Source: CAYUNE01 sp964446115 (GTDB taxonomy: Bacteria; Desulfobacterota; Desulfobulbia; Desulfobulbales; Desulfobulbaceae). From it: DNA of 43,946 bases. The position numbers and the translations under genes are program-made. The stretch covers positions 1 through 43,946 of the forward strand of contig CAYUNE010000003.1 in assembly GCA_964446115.1 (NCBI GenBank), in the 5' to 3' direction. Below are positions 7,823-16,472 of the stretch, piece after piece (positions within the stretch are counted from its first letter, which is position 1; each line of letters starts with the position of its first letter). The notes below the pieces were generated by a model, which worked only from the letters and a program-made list of their open reading frames with translations, ran no database searches and was not told the origin of the DNA.

Positions 7823-7980
7823 GTAACCGATCACAGGCTTTGTAACCCCGCGGTATATCTTACTTCCAAATTGTAATTGGTCACAGGTGCTGCAGATTCA
7901 CACGCTCTCTCCCGGCCGCTATATCCCCGTTATGCGGCCGGGAGAGAGCGTGTGAAAATGCGGTGCCTGTGATCAATTAC
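7823..7980 (+). repeat. Dispersed hairpin element, copy B (complete, 158 bp)
   Basis: It runs from GTAACCGATCACAGG at the left to CCTGTGATCAATTAC at the right; these are inverted terminal repeats with few mismatches. A second internal copy of the terminal motif (GTAATTGGTCACAGGTGCTGC) precedes the hairpin. The arms at 7897-7919 and 7934-7956 are perfect 23-base inverted repeats around a 14-base loop. Flanking octamers CCTGGAAC (7815-7822) and CCTGAAAC (7981-7988) differ at one base, which looks like a target-site duplication. The element ends 11 bases before the AAGGAG ribosome site of dctP. Confidence 0.92.
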
Positions 7981-8004
7981 CCTGAAACAGCAAGGAGAAT
8001 GCCC

Positions 8005-8997
8005 ATGAAACGTCTGATCTGCTCTGTTCTTTTTTCTCTCTTTTTCCTCACCGCGGTTGCCTCCGGTTTTGCGGCAACAAAATGGGATATGCACCTTAAC
8101 TACCCGGCCGGCAACTTTCACTCCCAGGGTGCCGAACGCTTTGCCGAGCGGGTCAAGGAGGCCACCGGCGGCCGGCTTGAAATCGTACTGCATCCCGGCG
8201 CATCGCTGGGGTTCAAGGGTCCGGAGTTGCTGCGTGCCGTGGCCGAGGGCCAGCTTGTTATGGCCGAGGTTCCCACCGGAATGGTGGAAGGTGACGCCCC
8301 CATCCTGGCCCTCACGGCCCAGCCCTTTATCTCCACCAATGCCGGGGAGCAACGGCAACTCTACGAGCTGGCCAAACCCACTTACGCCAGGGTGCTGAAA
8401 AAGTTCAACCAGTTCACCCTCTACACCTCGGTGTGGCCCTTTTCCGGCATCTACACCCAACGGCCCATCAATTCAGTGGCTGACCTGAAGGGACTCAAAA
8501 TGCGGGTCTACGACGGCACCGGTCTGGCTTTCGGCAAGGCAACCGGCATTGCTGCCCGCAAGATGCCCTTTTCCGAGGTCTATCCGGCCATGAAGGCGGG
8601 TCTGCTGGACTCCATGTACACCTCATCCGTTTCCGGCGTGGATGCCAAGGCCTGGGAAGTGCTCAAGTACTTTACTCCCATCAACATTGTCGGGCCGGTG
8701 AACATGGTCAATGTCAACCTGGACGCCTGGAACGCTTTGCCCGGGGAGATCCGGGACAAGGTGCTGACCGTTGCCGGGGAGATGGAAGACGAGATGTGGA
8801 ACCTGGCCGCGGACATGGATGCCAAAAGCCGCAAAACCCTGGAAGAGCACGGCATGGTGGTTGCCGAGCTGAGCCCCGGGTTCCGGGATGAACTCAACAA
8901 ACTGGGTGACGAGCTGCGCGCCGAATGGGCAAAAAAGGCGGGCAAGGATGCCCGGGATATCCTGGAGGCCTACTATAAGGCCACGGGCAGAAAGTGA
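8005..8997 (+). CDS. dctP: TRAP transporter solute-binding protein, DctP family (second system)
   Basis: A 330-residue periplasmic receptor. The start is ATG 8005, seven bases after AAGGAG (7992-7997). The signal peptide MKRLICSVLFSLFFLTAVAS ends near GFAA. The receptor core begins KWDMHLNYPAGNFHSQGAER, and the clamp region is SVADLKGLKMRVYDGTG with the conserved arginine. Length is typical. It heads a four-gene run with dctQ, dctM and a 5-oxoprolinase-like enzyme, so the ligand is plausibly 5-oxoproline (pyroglutamate). TRAP receptors that bind pyroglutamate are known from Bordetella. That assignment rests on context only. Confidence 0.92.
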   Translation: MKRLICSVLFSLFFLTAVASGFAATKWDMHLNYPAGNFHSQGAERFAERVKEATGGRLEIVLHPGASLGFKGPELLRAVAEGQLVMAEVPTGMVEGDAPILALTAQPFISTNAGEQRQLYELAKPTYARVLKKFNQFTLYTSVWPFSGIYTQRPINSVADLKGLKMRVYDGTGLAFGKATGIAARKMPFSEVYPAMKAGLLDSMYTSSVSGVDAKAWEVLKYFTPINIVGPVNMVNVNLDAWNALPGEIRDKVLTVAGEMEDEMWNLAADMDAKSRKTLEEHGMVVAELSPGFRDELNKLGDELRAEWAKKAGKDARDILEAYYKATGRK

Positions 8998-9055
8998 TGG
9001 GCTGTCAAAGCAGAGGACACGCCGCCGGCCCCGTCAACGGCACCACTGTTTTGCC

Positions 9056-9559
9056 GTGCATCGGATTCTGCGTGCGATAGATCGTTTCAGCCGGGCCATG
9101 GCCGGGATTTCCGCGGTTATCCTCGCGGCCATGGCCCTGCTTATCCTGGTGGAGATCATTCTCTGGAACAGCCTGGAGAAGACCACCCTGATCGCGGATG
9201 AATACTCCGCCTACGGTCTGGCCGCCATCACCTTTCTCGGGGCCGGTTACTGCCTGAAGGAAAAAGGCCATATTCGCATCACTTTGGTGCTCGGCCTGCT
9301 GCCGCCGCGGTCGGCCCGGATCATCTCGGCCGTGGCCACGGCCCTGACCACGATTTTCATGGGATATCTCTGGTGGTATCTCCTGCTCATGGTGCGTTCT
9401 TCCTGCCGTTACCACTCCACCTCCGGCACCCTGACCAACACCCTGCTCTGGATCCCCCAGGCCCTGATGCTTGCCGGTGCCACCGCCTTCCTTCTTCAGC
9501 TTGCCGCGACCGCGGTAAAGGCCTTTCTTGCCCTGGGAAGCGACGAGGAGACGGTGTGA
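9056..9559 (+). CDS. dctQ: TRAP transporter small permease, DctQ family (second system)
   Basis: About 167 residues with four hydrophobic segments (AMAGISAVILAAMALLILVE, the AITFLGAGYCL region, the GYLWWYLLLMV region and the C-terminal ALMLAGATAFLLQLA). It contains the DEYSAYGLAAITFLGAGYCL stretch that corresponds to the WxEE...R signature of DctQ. The start is uncertain. GTG 9056 gives MHRILRAIDRFSRAMAG, a normal DctQ N-terminus, but has no good ribosome site. ATG 9098 is the alternative, and the frame stays open upstream into dctP. The TGA stop overlaps the dctM ATG (TGATG). Confidence 0.82.
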   Translation: MHRILRAIDRFSRAMAGISAVILAAMALLILVEIILWNSLEKTTLIADEYSAYGLAAITFLGAGYCLKEKGHIRITLVLGLLPPRSARIISAVATALTTIFMGYLWWYLLLMVRSSCRYHSTSGTLTNTLLWIPQALMLAGATAFLLQLAATAVKAFLALGSDEETV

Positions 9560-10869
9560 TGGACGGTTCCATGGCAATCATGTGCCTGACGGTTTTCGGC
9601 TTGCTCTTTTTTCTGCTTGCCTGCGGCGTATGGGTCGGTTTTGCCCTGTTTATGGTGGGCGCGGCCGGGCTCACCCTCTTCGGCACCTTGCCTGCGGGCT
9701 ACAACATGGCCTCCTCGGTCTGGGCCACGGTGGGCAAGTGGGAATATGTGGCCCTGCCCATGTTCATCCTCATGGGTGAAATTCTCTACCGCTCGGGTAT
9801 CTCGGAAAAACTGTTTAGGGCGCTGGTGCCGTGGCTCTACCGACTGCCGGGCGGACTTCTCCTCATGAATATCATCTCCTGCACCCTGTTTGCCGCGGTT
9901 TCCGGTTCTTCCGCCGCCACCACGGCCACGGTGGGACGGATCACCCTGGCCGAACTGGACAAACTGGGCTATGACCGTACCATTGCCATGGGGTCGCTTG
10001 CCGGAGCCGGAACCCTGGGGTTTCTCATTCCGCCCTCGCTGATAATGATCGTCTATGCCATCCTGGCCGAGGTTTCCATCGGCAAGATGTTCATGGCCGG
10101 CATTCTCCCGGGGTTGCTGCTGGCCTCGATCTATGCTGCCTATATCATCTACCGCGGTCTCCGCAACCCGGAAATCGCCCCCCGACTCCGGGAACAGTAC
10201 AGCTGGAGCGAGCGGTTGCTGGCCGTCAAGGACCTGGCCCCCACCTTTCTGTTGATTCTGCTGGTGCTGGGTTCCATCTACGCCGGAGTGGCCACCCCCA
10301 CCGAGGCCGCGGCCCTGGGAGTGTTCGGTGCCACCCTGTTTGCCCTGGTCAACCGCCGCATGAACGGCCGCCTCCTCTATGAATGCTTGGTGAGCGCGGT
10401 CAAGACCAACTGCATGATTATGCTCATTGTCATGGGAGCCGGATTTCTCTCCCGGGTCATGGGATTTCTCGGCATTCCCGCGGCCCTGACCCGATCGATC
10501 CTGGATCTGCATCTCTCCCCTTACCTGCTCATGCTGCTTCTGGGTTGCGTCTATATCCTGCTGGGCTGTCTGCTGGACGGCTTCTCCATTGTTCTCATGA
10601 CCCTGCCCATTGCCCTGCCCATGGTTACCGCGGCCGGGTTTGATCCCATCTGGTTCGGCATTTACCTGATTCTCATGGTGGAGGTGAGCCAGATCACGCC
10701 GCCGGTGGGGTTCAACCTCTTCGTCATCCAGGGACTGACCGAGGAACCGGTGGTGCGTATCGCCCGCCACGCCCTGCCCTTTTTCTTTCTCATGCTCCTC
10801 ACCACCGCCATCCTCACCCTGTTCCCGCAGATCGCCCTCTTCCTTCCCGGACTGATGAGCGTCAAGTAG
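9559..10869 (+). CDS. dctM: TRAP transporter large permease, DctM family (second system)
   Basis: A 436-residue large permease with about twelve membrane segments. Signatures include ALPMFILMGEILYRSGISEK, the FAAVSGSSAATTATVGRITL loop, AGTLGFLIPPSLIMIVYAIL and VEVSQITPPVGFNLFVIQGL. The start at ATG 9559 shares a base with the dctQ stop, so the two are translationally coupled. Together with dctP and dctQ it completes the second TRAP system. Confidence 0.94.
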   Translation: MDGSMAIMCLTVFGLLFFLLACGVWVGFALFMVGAAGLTLFGTLPAGYNMASSVWATVGKWEYVALPMFILMGEILYRSGISEKLFRALVPWLYRLPGGLLLMNIISCTLFAAVSGSSAATTATVGRITLAELDKLGYDRTIAMGSLAGAGTLGFLIPPSLIMIVYAILAEVSIGKMFMAGILPGLLLASIYAAYIIYRGLRNPEIAPRLREQYSWSERLLAVKDLAPTFLLILLVLGSIYAGVATPTEAAALGVFGATLFALVNRRMNGRLLYECLVSAVKTNCMIMLIVMGAGFLSRVMGFLGIPAALTRSILDLHLSPYLLMLLLGCVYILLGCLLDGFSIVLMTLPIALPMVTAAGFDPIWFGIYLILMVEVSQITPPVGFNLFVIQGLTEEPVVRIARHALPFFFLMLLTTAILTLFPQIALFLPGLMSVK

Positions 10870-10887
10870 GATCAACCGGAGCCGGAT

Positions 10888-13800
10888 ATGTCCTTTCGTT
10901 TTTCCATAGACAGGGGCGGCACCTTCACCGATGTGTATGCCGAGGTGGAGGGGGAACCGGGTTTTCGGGTGGTCAAACTGCTTTCCGAGGATCCGGCAAA
11001 CTACGAGGACGCACCCCGGGAGGGCATTCGCCGCATCCTGTCGGAGTTTGGCATCGGCCTGAAAAGGGGTTTGGTCGACGAGTCGGCCATTGACTGGATC
11101 CGTATGGGTACCACCGTGGCCACCAACGCCCTGCTGGAGCGCAAGGGAGCCCGCATGGGACTGGTGATCACCAGGGGATTCGGCGACGTGCTGCGGATCG
11201 GCTTTCAGGAACGTCCCAATCTCTTTGATCTGCAGATAGAAAAACCGGAACTCCTGTACGAGGAGGTCATCGAGGTGGATGAACGGATCCGGCTGCTGCA
11301 AAAGGAGGAATCGCCGGAGGGGCTTGAAACCGTTACCGGCACCACGGGCGAGCGCTTTGTGATCATCTCCAGGCCCGATCTTGCGGCCCTGCGTCCCCGT
11401 CTTCAGGAGCTGCTCAATGCGGGTATCACCAGTCTGGCCGTGGTTTTTCTGCACGCCTACGGCTACGGCGGCCATGAGGAGATGGTGGGTGAGCTGGCAC
11501 GGGAGCTCGGGTTTACCCAGGTGTCGCTCTCGTCACGGGTTATGACCGTTGCCGGCCTGGTTCGCCGGGGCGACACCACCACGGTGGATGCATATCTCAC
11601 TCCTCATATCCGCGGCTATCTTGACAGCTTCAGACGGGGATTTGCCGGAGGCCTCCGGGATACCAACCTTCTCTTCATGCAGTCCGACGGCGGCCTGACC
11701 CGGGCCGACAGCTTCAGCGGCAGCCGGGCCATTCTCTCCGGGCCGGCCGGCGGCGTTGTGGGCTACGGACGCACCACCTTTGATCCGGAAAGGAAAAGGC
11801 CGGTGATCGGTTTTGACATGGGCGGCACCTCCACCGATGTTTCCCGCTATGGCGGCGACCTGGAACTCACCTTCACCACCCGCACCGCCGGAGTGCGTAT
11901 CCAGGCACCCCAGCTCGATATCCGCACCGTGGCCGCGGGGGGCGGCTCGCGCCTCTTCTTTTCCAACTCCATGCTCAGGGTGGGCCCGGAGTCGGCCGGT
12001 GCCCATCCCGGGCCGGTCTGCTACCGCAAGGGCGGTCACCTGACCATAACCGACGCCAACCTGGTGCTGGGCAGACTCCAGCCCGGCTATTTTCCACACA
12101 TCTTCGGTCCGGACGAAAACCAACCCCCGGACCTTGAGGCGGCCCGGGCGGCAATGAGCGCCATGACCGACGAGATCAACCGGGCCGCCGGGACAGCGGG
12201 CAGGAAGGAGATGAGCGTCGAAGAGGTGGCCCTGGGCTTTCTCGCCGTTGCCAACGAGGTTATGGTACGCCCCATCCGCGAGGTGTCGGTGATGCGCGGC
12301 TTCAACATCAGGGAACATGTCCTGGCAACCTTTGGCGGGGCCGGGGCCCAGCATGCCTGCGCCATTGCCCGGCGCCTGGGCATCTCCACTATCTTTATCC
12401 ACCGGTTTTCCGGTATCCTCTCAGCCTATGGTATGGGGCTGGCCGATACGGTGGTGGAAAAGCAGAGGCCGGCCGCCCTGAATCTGGCTGCGGCGGACGC
12501 GTCCCTCATCGAACGGTGCCTGGATGAACCGGCACGGGAGGCGCGCCGGCAGCTGCGGCAACAGGGAGCCGCTGAAGCCGAGATCCACTGTCGCCGTTTT
12601 CTCAACCTGCGTTACCAGGGCACGGACACCGGCCTGATGATTGAACAGCCCCCTGACGGCGACTTTGCCGCCGCCTTTGTGCGCACCCATCGGCGGGAGT
12701 TCGGTTTTATCCTCGAAGGCCGGGAAATCGTGGTGGATGAATTCCGGGTGCGGGGCGTGGCCCGGGGCCGTCGGCTCCGGCAACACCCCATCGCTCCGGG
12801 CCGGGGAAAGGTTCGGCCCCGGGAGCGGGTGCGTTGTTACTTTACCGGCGGCTGGCGGGATACCCCCCTCTATCTCTTGGAAAAACTTGGCAGCGGCGAC
12901 GAAATCAGCGGTCCGGCCATCATTATCCAACAGACCGCCACCATTGTGGTGGAGCCGGGATGTCTGGCCCGGATTACACCTTACGGAGATGTGGAGATCC
13001 GGGTGGGCCGGGAGCGGGAAAACCGGGTCGGCAGCACAGAAGATCCGGTGCAGCTCGCCATCTTTGCCAACCTCTTCATGTCCATCGCCGAACAGATGGG
13101 ACGCATGCTTCAGAAGACCGCCATCTCAACCAATATCAAGGAACGGCTCGACTTTTCCTGCGCCCTCTTCGATCCCGACGGCAACCTGGTGGCCAATGCC
13201 CCCCATGTGCCGGTCCACCTGGGCGCCATGAGCGAAGCGGTGAGGGAGCAGATCCGGCGGCGCCCCCATATCCGCCCCGGCGAGGTGCTCTTGTCCAACC
13301 ATCCGGCGGCCGGCGGCAGCCATCTTCCGGACATCACGGTGATGACCCCTGTCTTCCGGGGAGAGGAGATCATCTTCTGGGTGGCCAGCCGGGGTCACCA
13401 CGGCGATATCGGCGGTACCACCCCGGGATCCATGCCGCCCGACTCCCGCGTTCTGGCCGAGGAGGGCGCAGCCGTTGAATCCATGCTCCTGGTCAGGGAG
13501 GGAGTTTTTCAGGAAGAGGCGGTGAGAGGGCTGCTGGGTGATGACATCACCCTGGATGACGGCCGGGTGGTGACGGGCAGCCGGCGCCTGGCCGACAACC
13601 TCTCGGATCTCAAGGCACAGGTGGCGGCCAACCAACGGGGTATCGACCTGATTCTCGATATGGTGGAAGACCATGGGCTGGAGGTGGTGCAGGCCTACAT
13701 GGGCCATGTGCGCCGGGCGGCGGAAAACGCGGTGCGCGCCAGCCTGAGGCGGCTGGGAAAAAAGAAGAGCCGGGACGGCAAAACCAGGCTGCCGGCCGCT

Positions 13801-14607
13801 GATTTTCTCGACGACGGCAGCCCCATCCGCCTTACCGTCACCATCGACCCGGACTCCGGCCGCGCCCTGTTCGACTTCTCGGGCACCGGCCATGAGCTGT
13901 GGGGCAACCTCAACGCCCCCCGGGCCGTGACCGGCTCGGCCGTTCTTTACTGTCTGCGCTGTCTGGTGCAGGAAGACATTCCCCTCAACTCCGGATGCCT
14001 GCTGCCGGTGGAGATCCGTATTCCGGCGGGATCCCTGCTCGATCCCTCGCCCGAGGCTGCGGTGGTGGGCGGTAACGTGCTCACCTCACAGCGGGTGGTG
14101 GATGTCATCTTCAAGGCCTTCGGGGTGGCCGCCGCCTCCCAGGGGTGCATGAACAACTTTACCTTCGGTAACGAGAGTTTCGGCTACTACGAAACCATCG
14201 GCGGCGGGGCCGGGGCCGGGCCGGGATGGCACGGCCAGTCCGGGGTGCATACCCATATGACCAATACCCGGATCACCGACCCGGAAATCCTTGAACGGCG
14301 CTATCCGGTGCTGCTGCGGGAATTTTCCGTGAGAAAAAAGTCCGGCGGGGATGGACGTTTTCGGGGCGGGGACGGCTTGGTGCGGGAAATCGAGTTTCTG
14401 GTGCCCATGCAGGCGGCCATCCTCTCCGAGCGCCGGGTCTTCGCCCCCTACGGCCTCAAAGGGGGTGGCGCCGGCGCCCGGGGCGAAAATCTCTGTATCC
14501 GCGCCTCGGGACGGATTCTCAACCTGGGCGGCAAGAGCAGCATCGCCCTCCACCCGGGAGACCGTATCCGCATCCTCACCCCGGGCGGCGGCGGCTACGG
14601 CTCATAG
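10888..14607 (+). CDS. Hydantoinase A/B fusion, probable ATP-dependent 5-oxoprolinase
   Basis: A 1239-residue fused enzyme. The N-terminus reads FSIDRGGTFTDVYAEVEGEP, followed by KLLSEDPANYEDAPREGIRR and IRMGTTVATNALLERKGARM, which closely follow eukaryotic-type 5-oxoprolinase (OPLAH, about 1290 residues). Residues 1-180 are the HyuA N domain. The actin-like ATPase core includes VIGFDMGGTSTDVSRYGGDL near 308-327. The HyuB half begins near 719 (DPVQLAIFANLFMSIAEQMG) and ends with the GGGGYG tail. The reaction is ATP-driven opening of 5-oxoproline to glutamate. It follows dctM by 18 bases, behind a weak GGAG site. Related fusions act on hydantoins or acetone-like substrates, so substrate identity is good but not proven. 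The stop codon TAG lies inside repeat copy E. Confidence 0.88.
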   Translation: MSFRFSIDRGGTFTDVYAEVEGEPGFRVVKLLSEDPANYEDAPREGIRRILSEFGIGLKRGLVDESAIDWIRMGTTVATNALLERKGARMGLVITRGFGDVLRIGFQERPNLFDLQIEKPELLYEEVIEVDERIRLLQKEESPEGLETVTGTTGERFVIISRPDLAALRPRLQELLNAGITSLAVVFLHAYGYGGHEEMVGELARELGFTQVSLSSRVMTVAGLVRRGDTTTVDAYLTPHIRGYLDSFRRGFAGGLRDTNLLFMQSDGGLTRADSFSGSRAILSGPAGGVVGYGRTTFDPERKRPVIGFDMGGTSTDVSRYGGDLELTFTTRTAGVRIQAPQLDIRTVAAGGGSRLFFSNSMLRVGPESAGAHPGPVCYRKGGHLTITDANLVLGRLQPGYFPHIFGPDENQPPDLEAARAAMSAMTDEINRAAGTAGRKEMSVEEVALGFLAVANEVMVRPIREVSVMRGFNIREHVLATFGGAGAQHACAIARRLGISTIFIHRFSGILSAYGMGLADTVVEKQRPAALNLAAADASLIERCLDEPAREARRQLRQQGAAEAEIHCRRFLNLRYQGTDTGLMIEQPPDGDFAAAFVRTHRREFGFILEGREIVVDEFRVRGVARGRRLRQHPIAPGRGKVRPRERVRCYFTGGWRDTPLYLLEKLGSGDEISGPAIIIQQTATIVVEPGCLARITPYGDVEIRVGRERENRVGSTEDPVQLAIFANLFMSIAEQMGRMLQKTAISTNIKERLDFSCALFDPDGNLVANAPHVPVHLGAMSEAVREQIRRRPHIRPGEVLLSNHPAAGGSHLPDITVMTPVFRGEEIIFWVASRGHHGDIGGTTPGSMPPDSRVLAEEGAAVESMLLVREGVFQEEAVRGLLGDDITLDDGRVVTGSRRLADNLSDLKAQVAANQRGIDLILDMVEDHGLEVVQAYMGHVRRAAENAVRASLRRLGKKKSRDGKTRLPAADFLDDGSPIRLTVTIDPDSGRALFDFSGTGHELWGNLNAPRAVTGSAVLYCLRCLVQEDIPLNSGCLLPVEIRIPAGSLLDPSPEAAVVGGNVLTSQRVVDVIFKAFGVAAASQGCMNNFTFGNESFGYYETIGGGAGAGPGWHGQSGVHTHMTNTRITDPEILERRYPVLLREFSVRKKSGGDGRFRGGDGLVREIEFLVPMQAAILSERRVFAPYGLKGGGAGARGENLCIRASGRILNLGGKSSIALHPGDRIRILTPGGGGYGS

Positions 14608-14715
14608 TGGTGATATAGCGGTCGGGAGCGATTCGGGCAAATCCGCCGCACCTGTGGCCGATTACAGTCTGAAAGCACCATATACCGGGGATACACACCC
14701 TGTGATCCCGATTAG
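14599..14715 (-). repeat. Dispersed hairpin element, copy E (reverse orientation, right arm lost)
   Basis: Read on the minus strand it gives CTAATCGGGATCACAGGG, then GTGTATCCCCGGTATATGG, CTTTCAGACTGTAATCGGCC, ACAGGTGCGG, and a diverged left arm ending CGCTCCCGACCGCTATA, then the loop CACCACTATGAGCC. Block order and spacing match copies B and D. The whole 104-base space between two convergent genes is this element. The oxoprolinase stop (TAG, 14605-14607) and the Hsp20 stop (TAA, 14712-14714 on the minus strand) both fall within it. Confidence 0.8.
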
Positions 14716-15272
14716 GTTATCTCAATGCGTTTGACGTCGCTTTCAGGCAGGGATTTCCTGGGCATGGTGATGGAGAGAACCCCCTTCCTGAAACTTGCCT
14801 TGATATTGTCACGATCCGCATCCTCGGGCAGGGAGAGAATGCGCTGAAACGAACCGTAAGCACGCTCTATTCTGTAATAGTTCCGTTCTTTTTCCTCTTT
14901 CTCCTGCCTCTTCTCGCCGCGGATGGTCATGGTGTTGCCCGAGACCTCGACGCTCACGTCTTTTTCACTTACCCCGGGAACCTCGATGGTGATGATATAA
15001 TCCCTGTCGGTGGCGGCGATATCCACCTGCGGTTTCAGCAGGCCGCCGCTGAAGGGGGCGAACAGTTCCGATGTCAGGGGCGATCTCATTCCCATGGTCT
15101 GAAAGAAGGAGTCGAACATCCGGTCCATCTCCGCCCTTAACTGGTTGAAGGGGGCGGGGAACGGCAAAGTTGTGGCCGGGGCACGCTCATCCACACGGCG
15201 CACCGGAACGGCCCCGCCGCTCTCCTCTTCTTTTTTGAACCAGTTCCACGGTGCCAGTTTTTTGATATCCAT
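14712..15272 (-). CDS. Small heat-shock protein, Hsp20 family (third of three)
   Basis: A 186-residue Hsp20. The N-terminal arm (MDIKKLAPWNWFKKEEES) is followed by RAEMDRMFDSFF, the usual pre-domain helix. The alpha-crystallin domain runs from about 85 (PQVDIAATDRDYIITIEVPG) to the RKGVLSITMPR segment, where GVL is the signature. It ends with a short tail that has VKRIEI, an I-x-I-type motif. It is an ATP-independent holdase that binds unfolding proteins. The ribosome site GGGAGG precedes ATG. It is last in a three-gene operon, 116 bases after its neighbour. Confidence 0.93.
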   Translation of the reverse strand: MDIKKLAPWNWFKKEEESGGAVPVRRVDERAPATTLPFPAPFNQLRAEMDRMFDSFFQTMGMRSPLTSELFAPFSGGLLKPQVDIAATDRDYIITIEVPGVSEKDVSVEVSGNTMTIRGEKRQEKEEKERNYYRIERAYGSFQRILSLPEDADRDNIKASFRKGVLSITMPRKSLPESDVKRIEIT

Positions 15273-15388
15273 GATCGTCCTCCCTCGCTGCTGGTTATCG
15301 GTTTCAATCCGGGGAGGGATACCTCCCCGGATCGCCTCGTTTACGCGCCGAACCCCTCATGGTGTCATCGACGCTTTTGTTGAAGGGT

Positions 15389-15775
15389 TCATCCGGTCTT
15401 GATTTCGATCTGCCGCGGTTTGGCCGCCTCGGATTTGGGCAGGTGGAGCCGCAATACTCCTTCTTTCATCTCGGCGTTGACCTTTTCCACATCAATGGAC
15501 TGCGGCACCGAAAAGACCCGCTGGTACTCCACGTCGCCGAACTCTTCCCACTGCACCGCGCCTGCGGCCTGCAACCGCCGGACGCCGCCCAGGGAGAGTT
15601 TGCCGTTGTCGATGTTGACGCTGATATCCTCCTTTGCCACGCCGGGCATGTCGATGTAGAGGAGGATTTCGTCATCGTTTTCAAAGATATCAACCAGTGG
15701 TACGACGGCCGGAATATCTCTGCTTCTCTCCGGCATTGCCTCTTCCGTTTTGACGAGTTCTGCTCTTTCGCTCAT
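15389..15775 (-). CDS. Small heat-shock protein, Hsp20 family (second of three)
   Basis: A 128-residue Hsp20 with a short N-terminal arm (MSERAELVKTEEAMPERSRD) and an alpha-crystallin domain from about 28 (PLVDIFENDDEILLYIDMPG) to AEMKEGVLRLHLPKSEAAK. It ends RQIEIKTG, giving the I-x-I anchor. The start is chosen at 15775, because AGGAGG stands seven bases upstream; a longer in-frame ATG at 15805 lacks this. Its short N-arm differs from the other two paralogues and may form mixed oligomers with them. It lies 32 bases after the first gene. Confidence 0.92.
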   Translation of the reverse strand: MSERAELVKTEEAMPERSRDIPAVVPLVDIFENDDEILLYIDMPGVAKEDISVNIDNGKLSLGGVRRLQAAGAVQWEEFGDVEYQRVFSVPQSIDVEKVNAEMKEGVLRLHLPKSEAAKPRQIEIKTG

Positions 15776-15807
15776 GATATCCTCCTGTGTTATCGTCTCT
15801 TTCAAAC

Positions 15808-16254
15808 TCAGTTGATGGTGATCTGTTTGGGCTTGGCTGCCTCGGATTTGGGAAGAATCAGGGTAAGCAGGCCGTTATCAAGCCTTGCCTCCACCTTGGT
15901 GGAGTCCACATCCGCCGGCAGGGTAAAACTTCTGGTGAAGGTGGTCGCTCCCCTCTCCACCCGGTGGGCGGAATAGCCTTCCGGGGCATCCGACTCCCGC
16001 TTGCCGCTTACCTCCAGGTAGTTACCCTGGATCTTGATGTTGAGGTTTTCCCTGGGAATACCCGGAACCTCGATTTTCATCTCCAGCTGTTCACCGGCAT
16101 CGTAGAGATTGGTGCTGGGGCCGCTCTGGGGCACGTTCCAACCGGACTGAAAGGGTGCGATCCGTCCGAACTCGGCGGGTATCCTGCTCAATCTTTTCTG
16201 CAGCATGTCCATGGCATGAAACATCTGATCAATATCGTTTAATCGCATCAACAT
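15808..16254 (-). CDS. Small heat-shock protein, Hsp20 family (first of three)
   Basis: A 148-residue Hsp20, first gene of the operon. Start ATG 16254 (MLMRLNDIDQMFHAMDMLQK) is fixed by GAGGAGG six bases upstream. The crystallin domain begins near 50 (STNLYDAGEQLEMKIEVPGI). The usual A-x-x-x-G-V-L signature is ARLDNGLLTLILP here, with L for V. The C-terminus KPKQITIN carries the I-x-I motif. Upstream on this strand, TTGACT with a weak AT-rich -10 about 16 bases away is a possible promoter. I see neither a CIRCE element nor a clear sigma-32 box. Confidence 0.93.
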   Translation of the reverse strand: MLMRLNDIDQMFHAMDMLQKRLSRIPAEFGRIAPFQSGWNVPQSGPSTNLYDAGEQLEMKIEVPGIPRENLNIKIQGNYLEVSGKRESDAPEGYSAHRVERGATTFTRSFTLPADVDSTKVEARLDNGLLTLILPKSEAAKPKQITIN

Positions 16255-16472
16255 GGCCAACCTCCTCTGTTGTCTATTACATCCGCTTCCCCGGCGCACA
16301 GTCGGGAAAGCCTTTCTTTTTCCTCTGCCTAAAAAATAATTACTCACTGCCCGTAGTCAATATTCCACGGTTTATTTTTTTGCATTTTTGCTCTATATTA
16401 CTTTTATAGAATACCACCAACGAGTAATGAGAAGTGTTCGGTGACCACAACAACAAGGGAAAAGAAAAAGCC

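Noticed and set aside
7584..7980. Repeat copies A and B as a CRISPR array
   Set aside because: The units are about 120-160 bp, palindromic and dispersed elsewhere in the window; there are no regular spacers and no cas genes.
9496..11475. A 659-codon open frame on the minus strand across the second dctM and the oxoprolinase start
   Set aside because: It is a GC-rich shadow of two well-supported genes; its translation is low-complexity, rich in H, G, Q and D with no motif.
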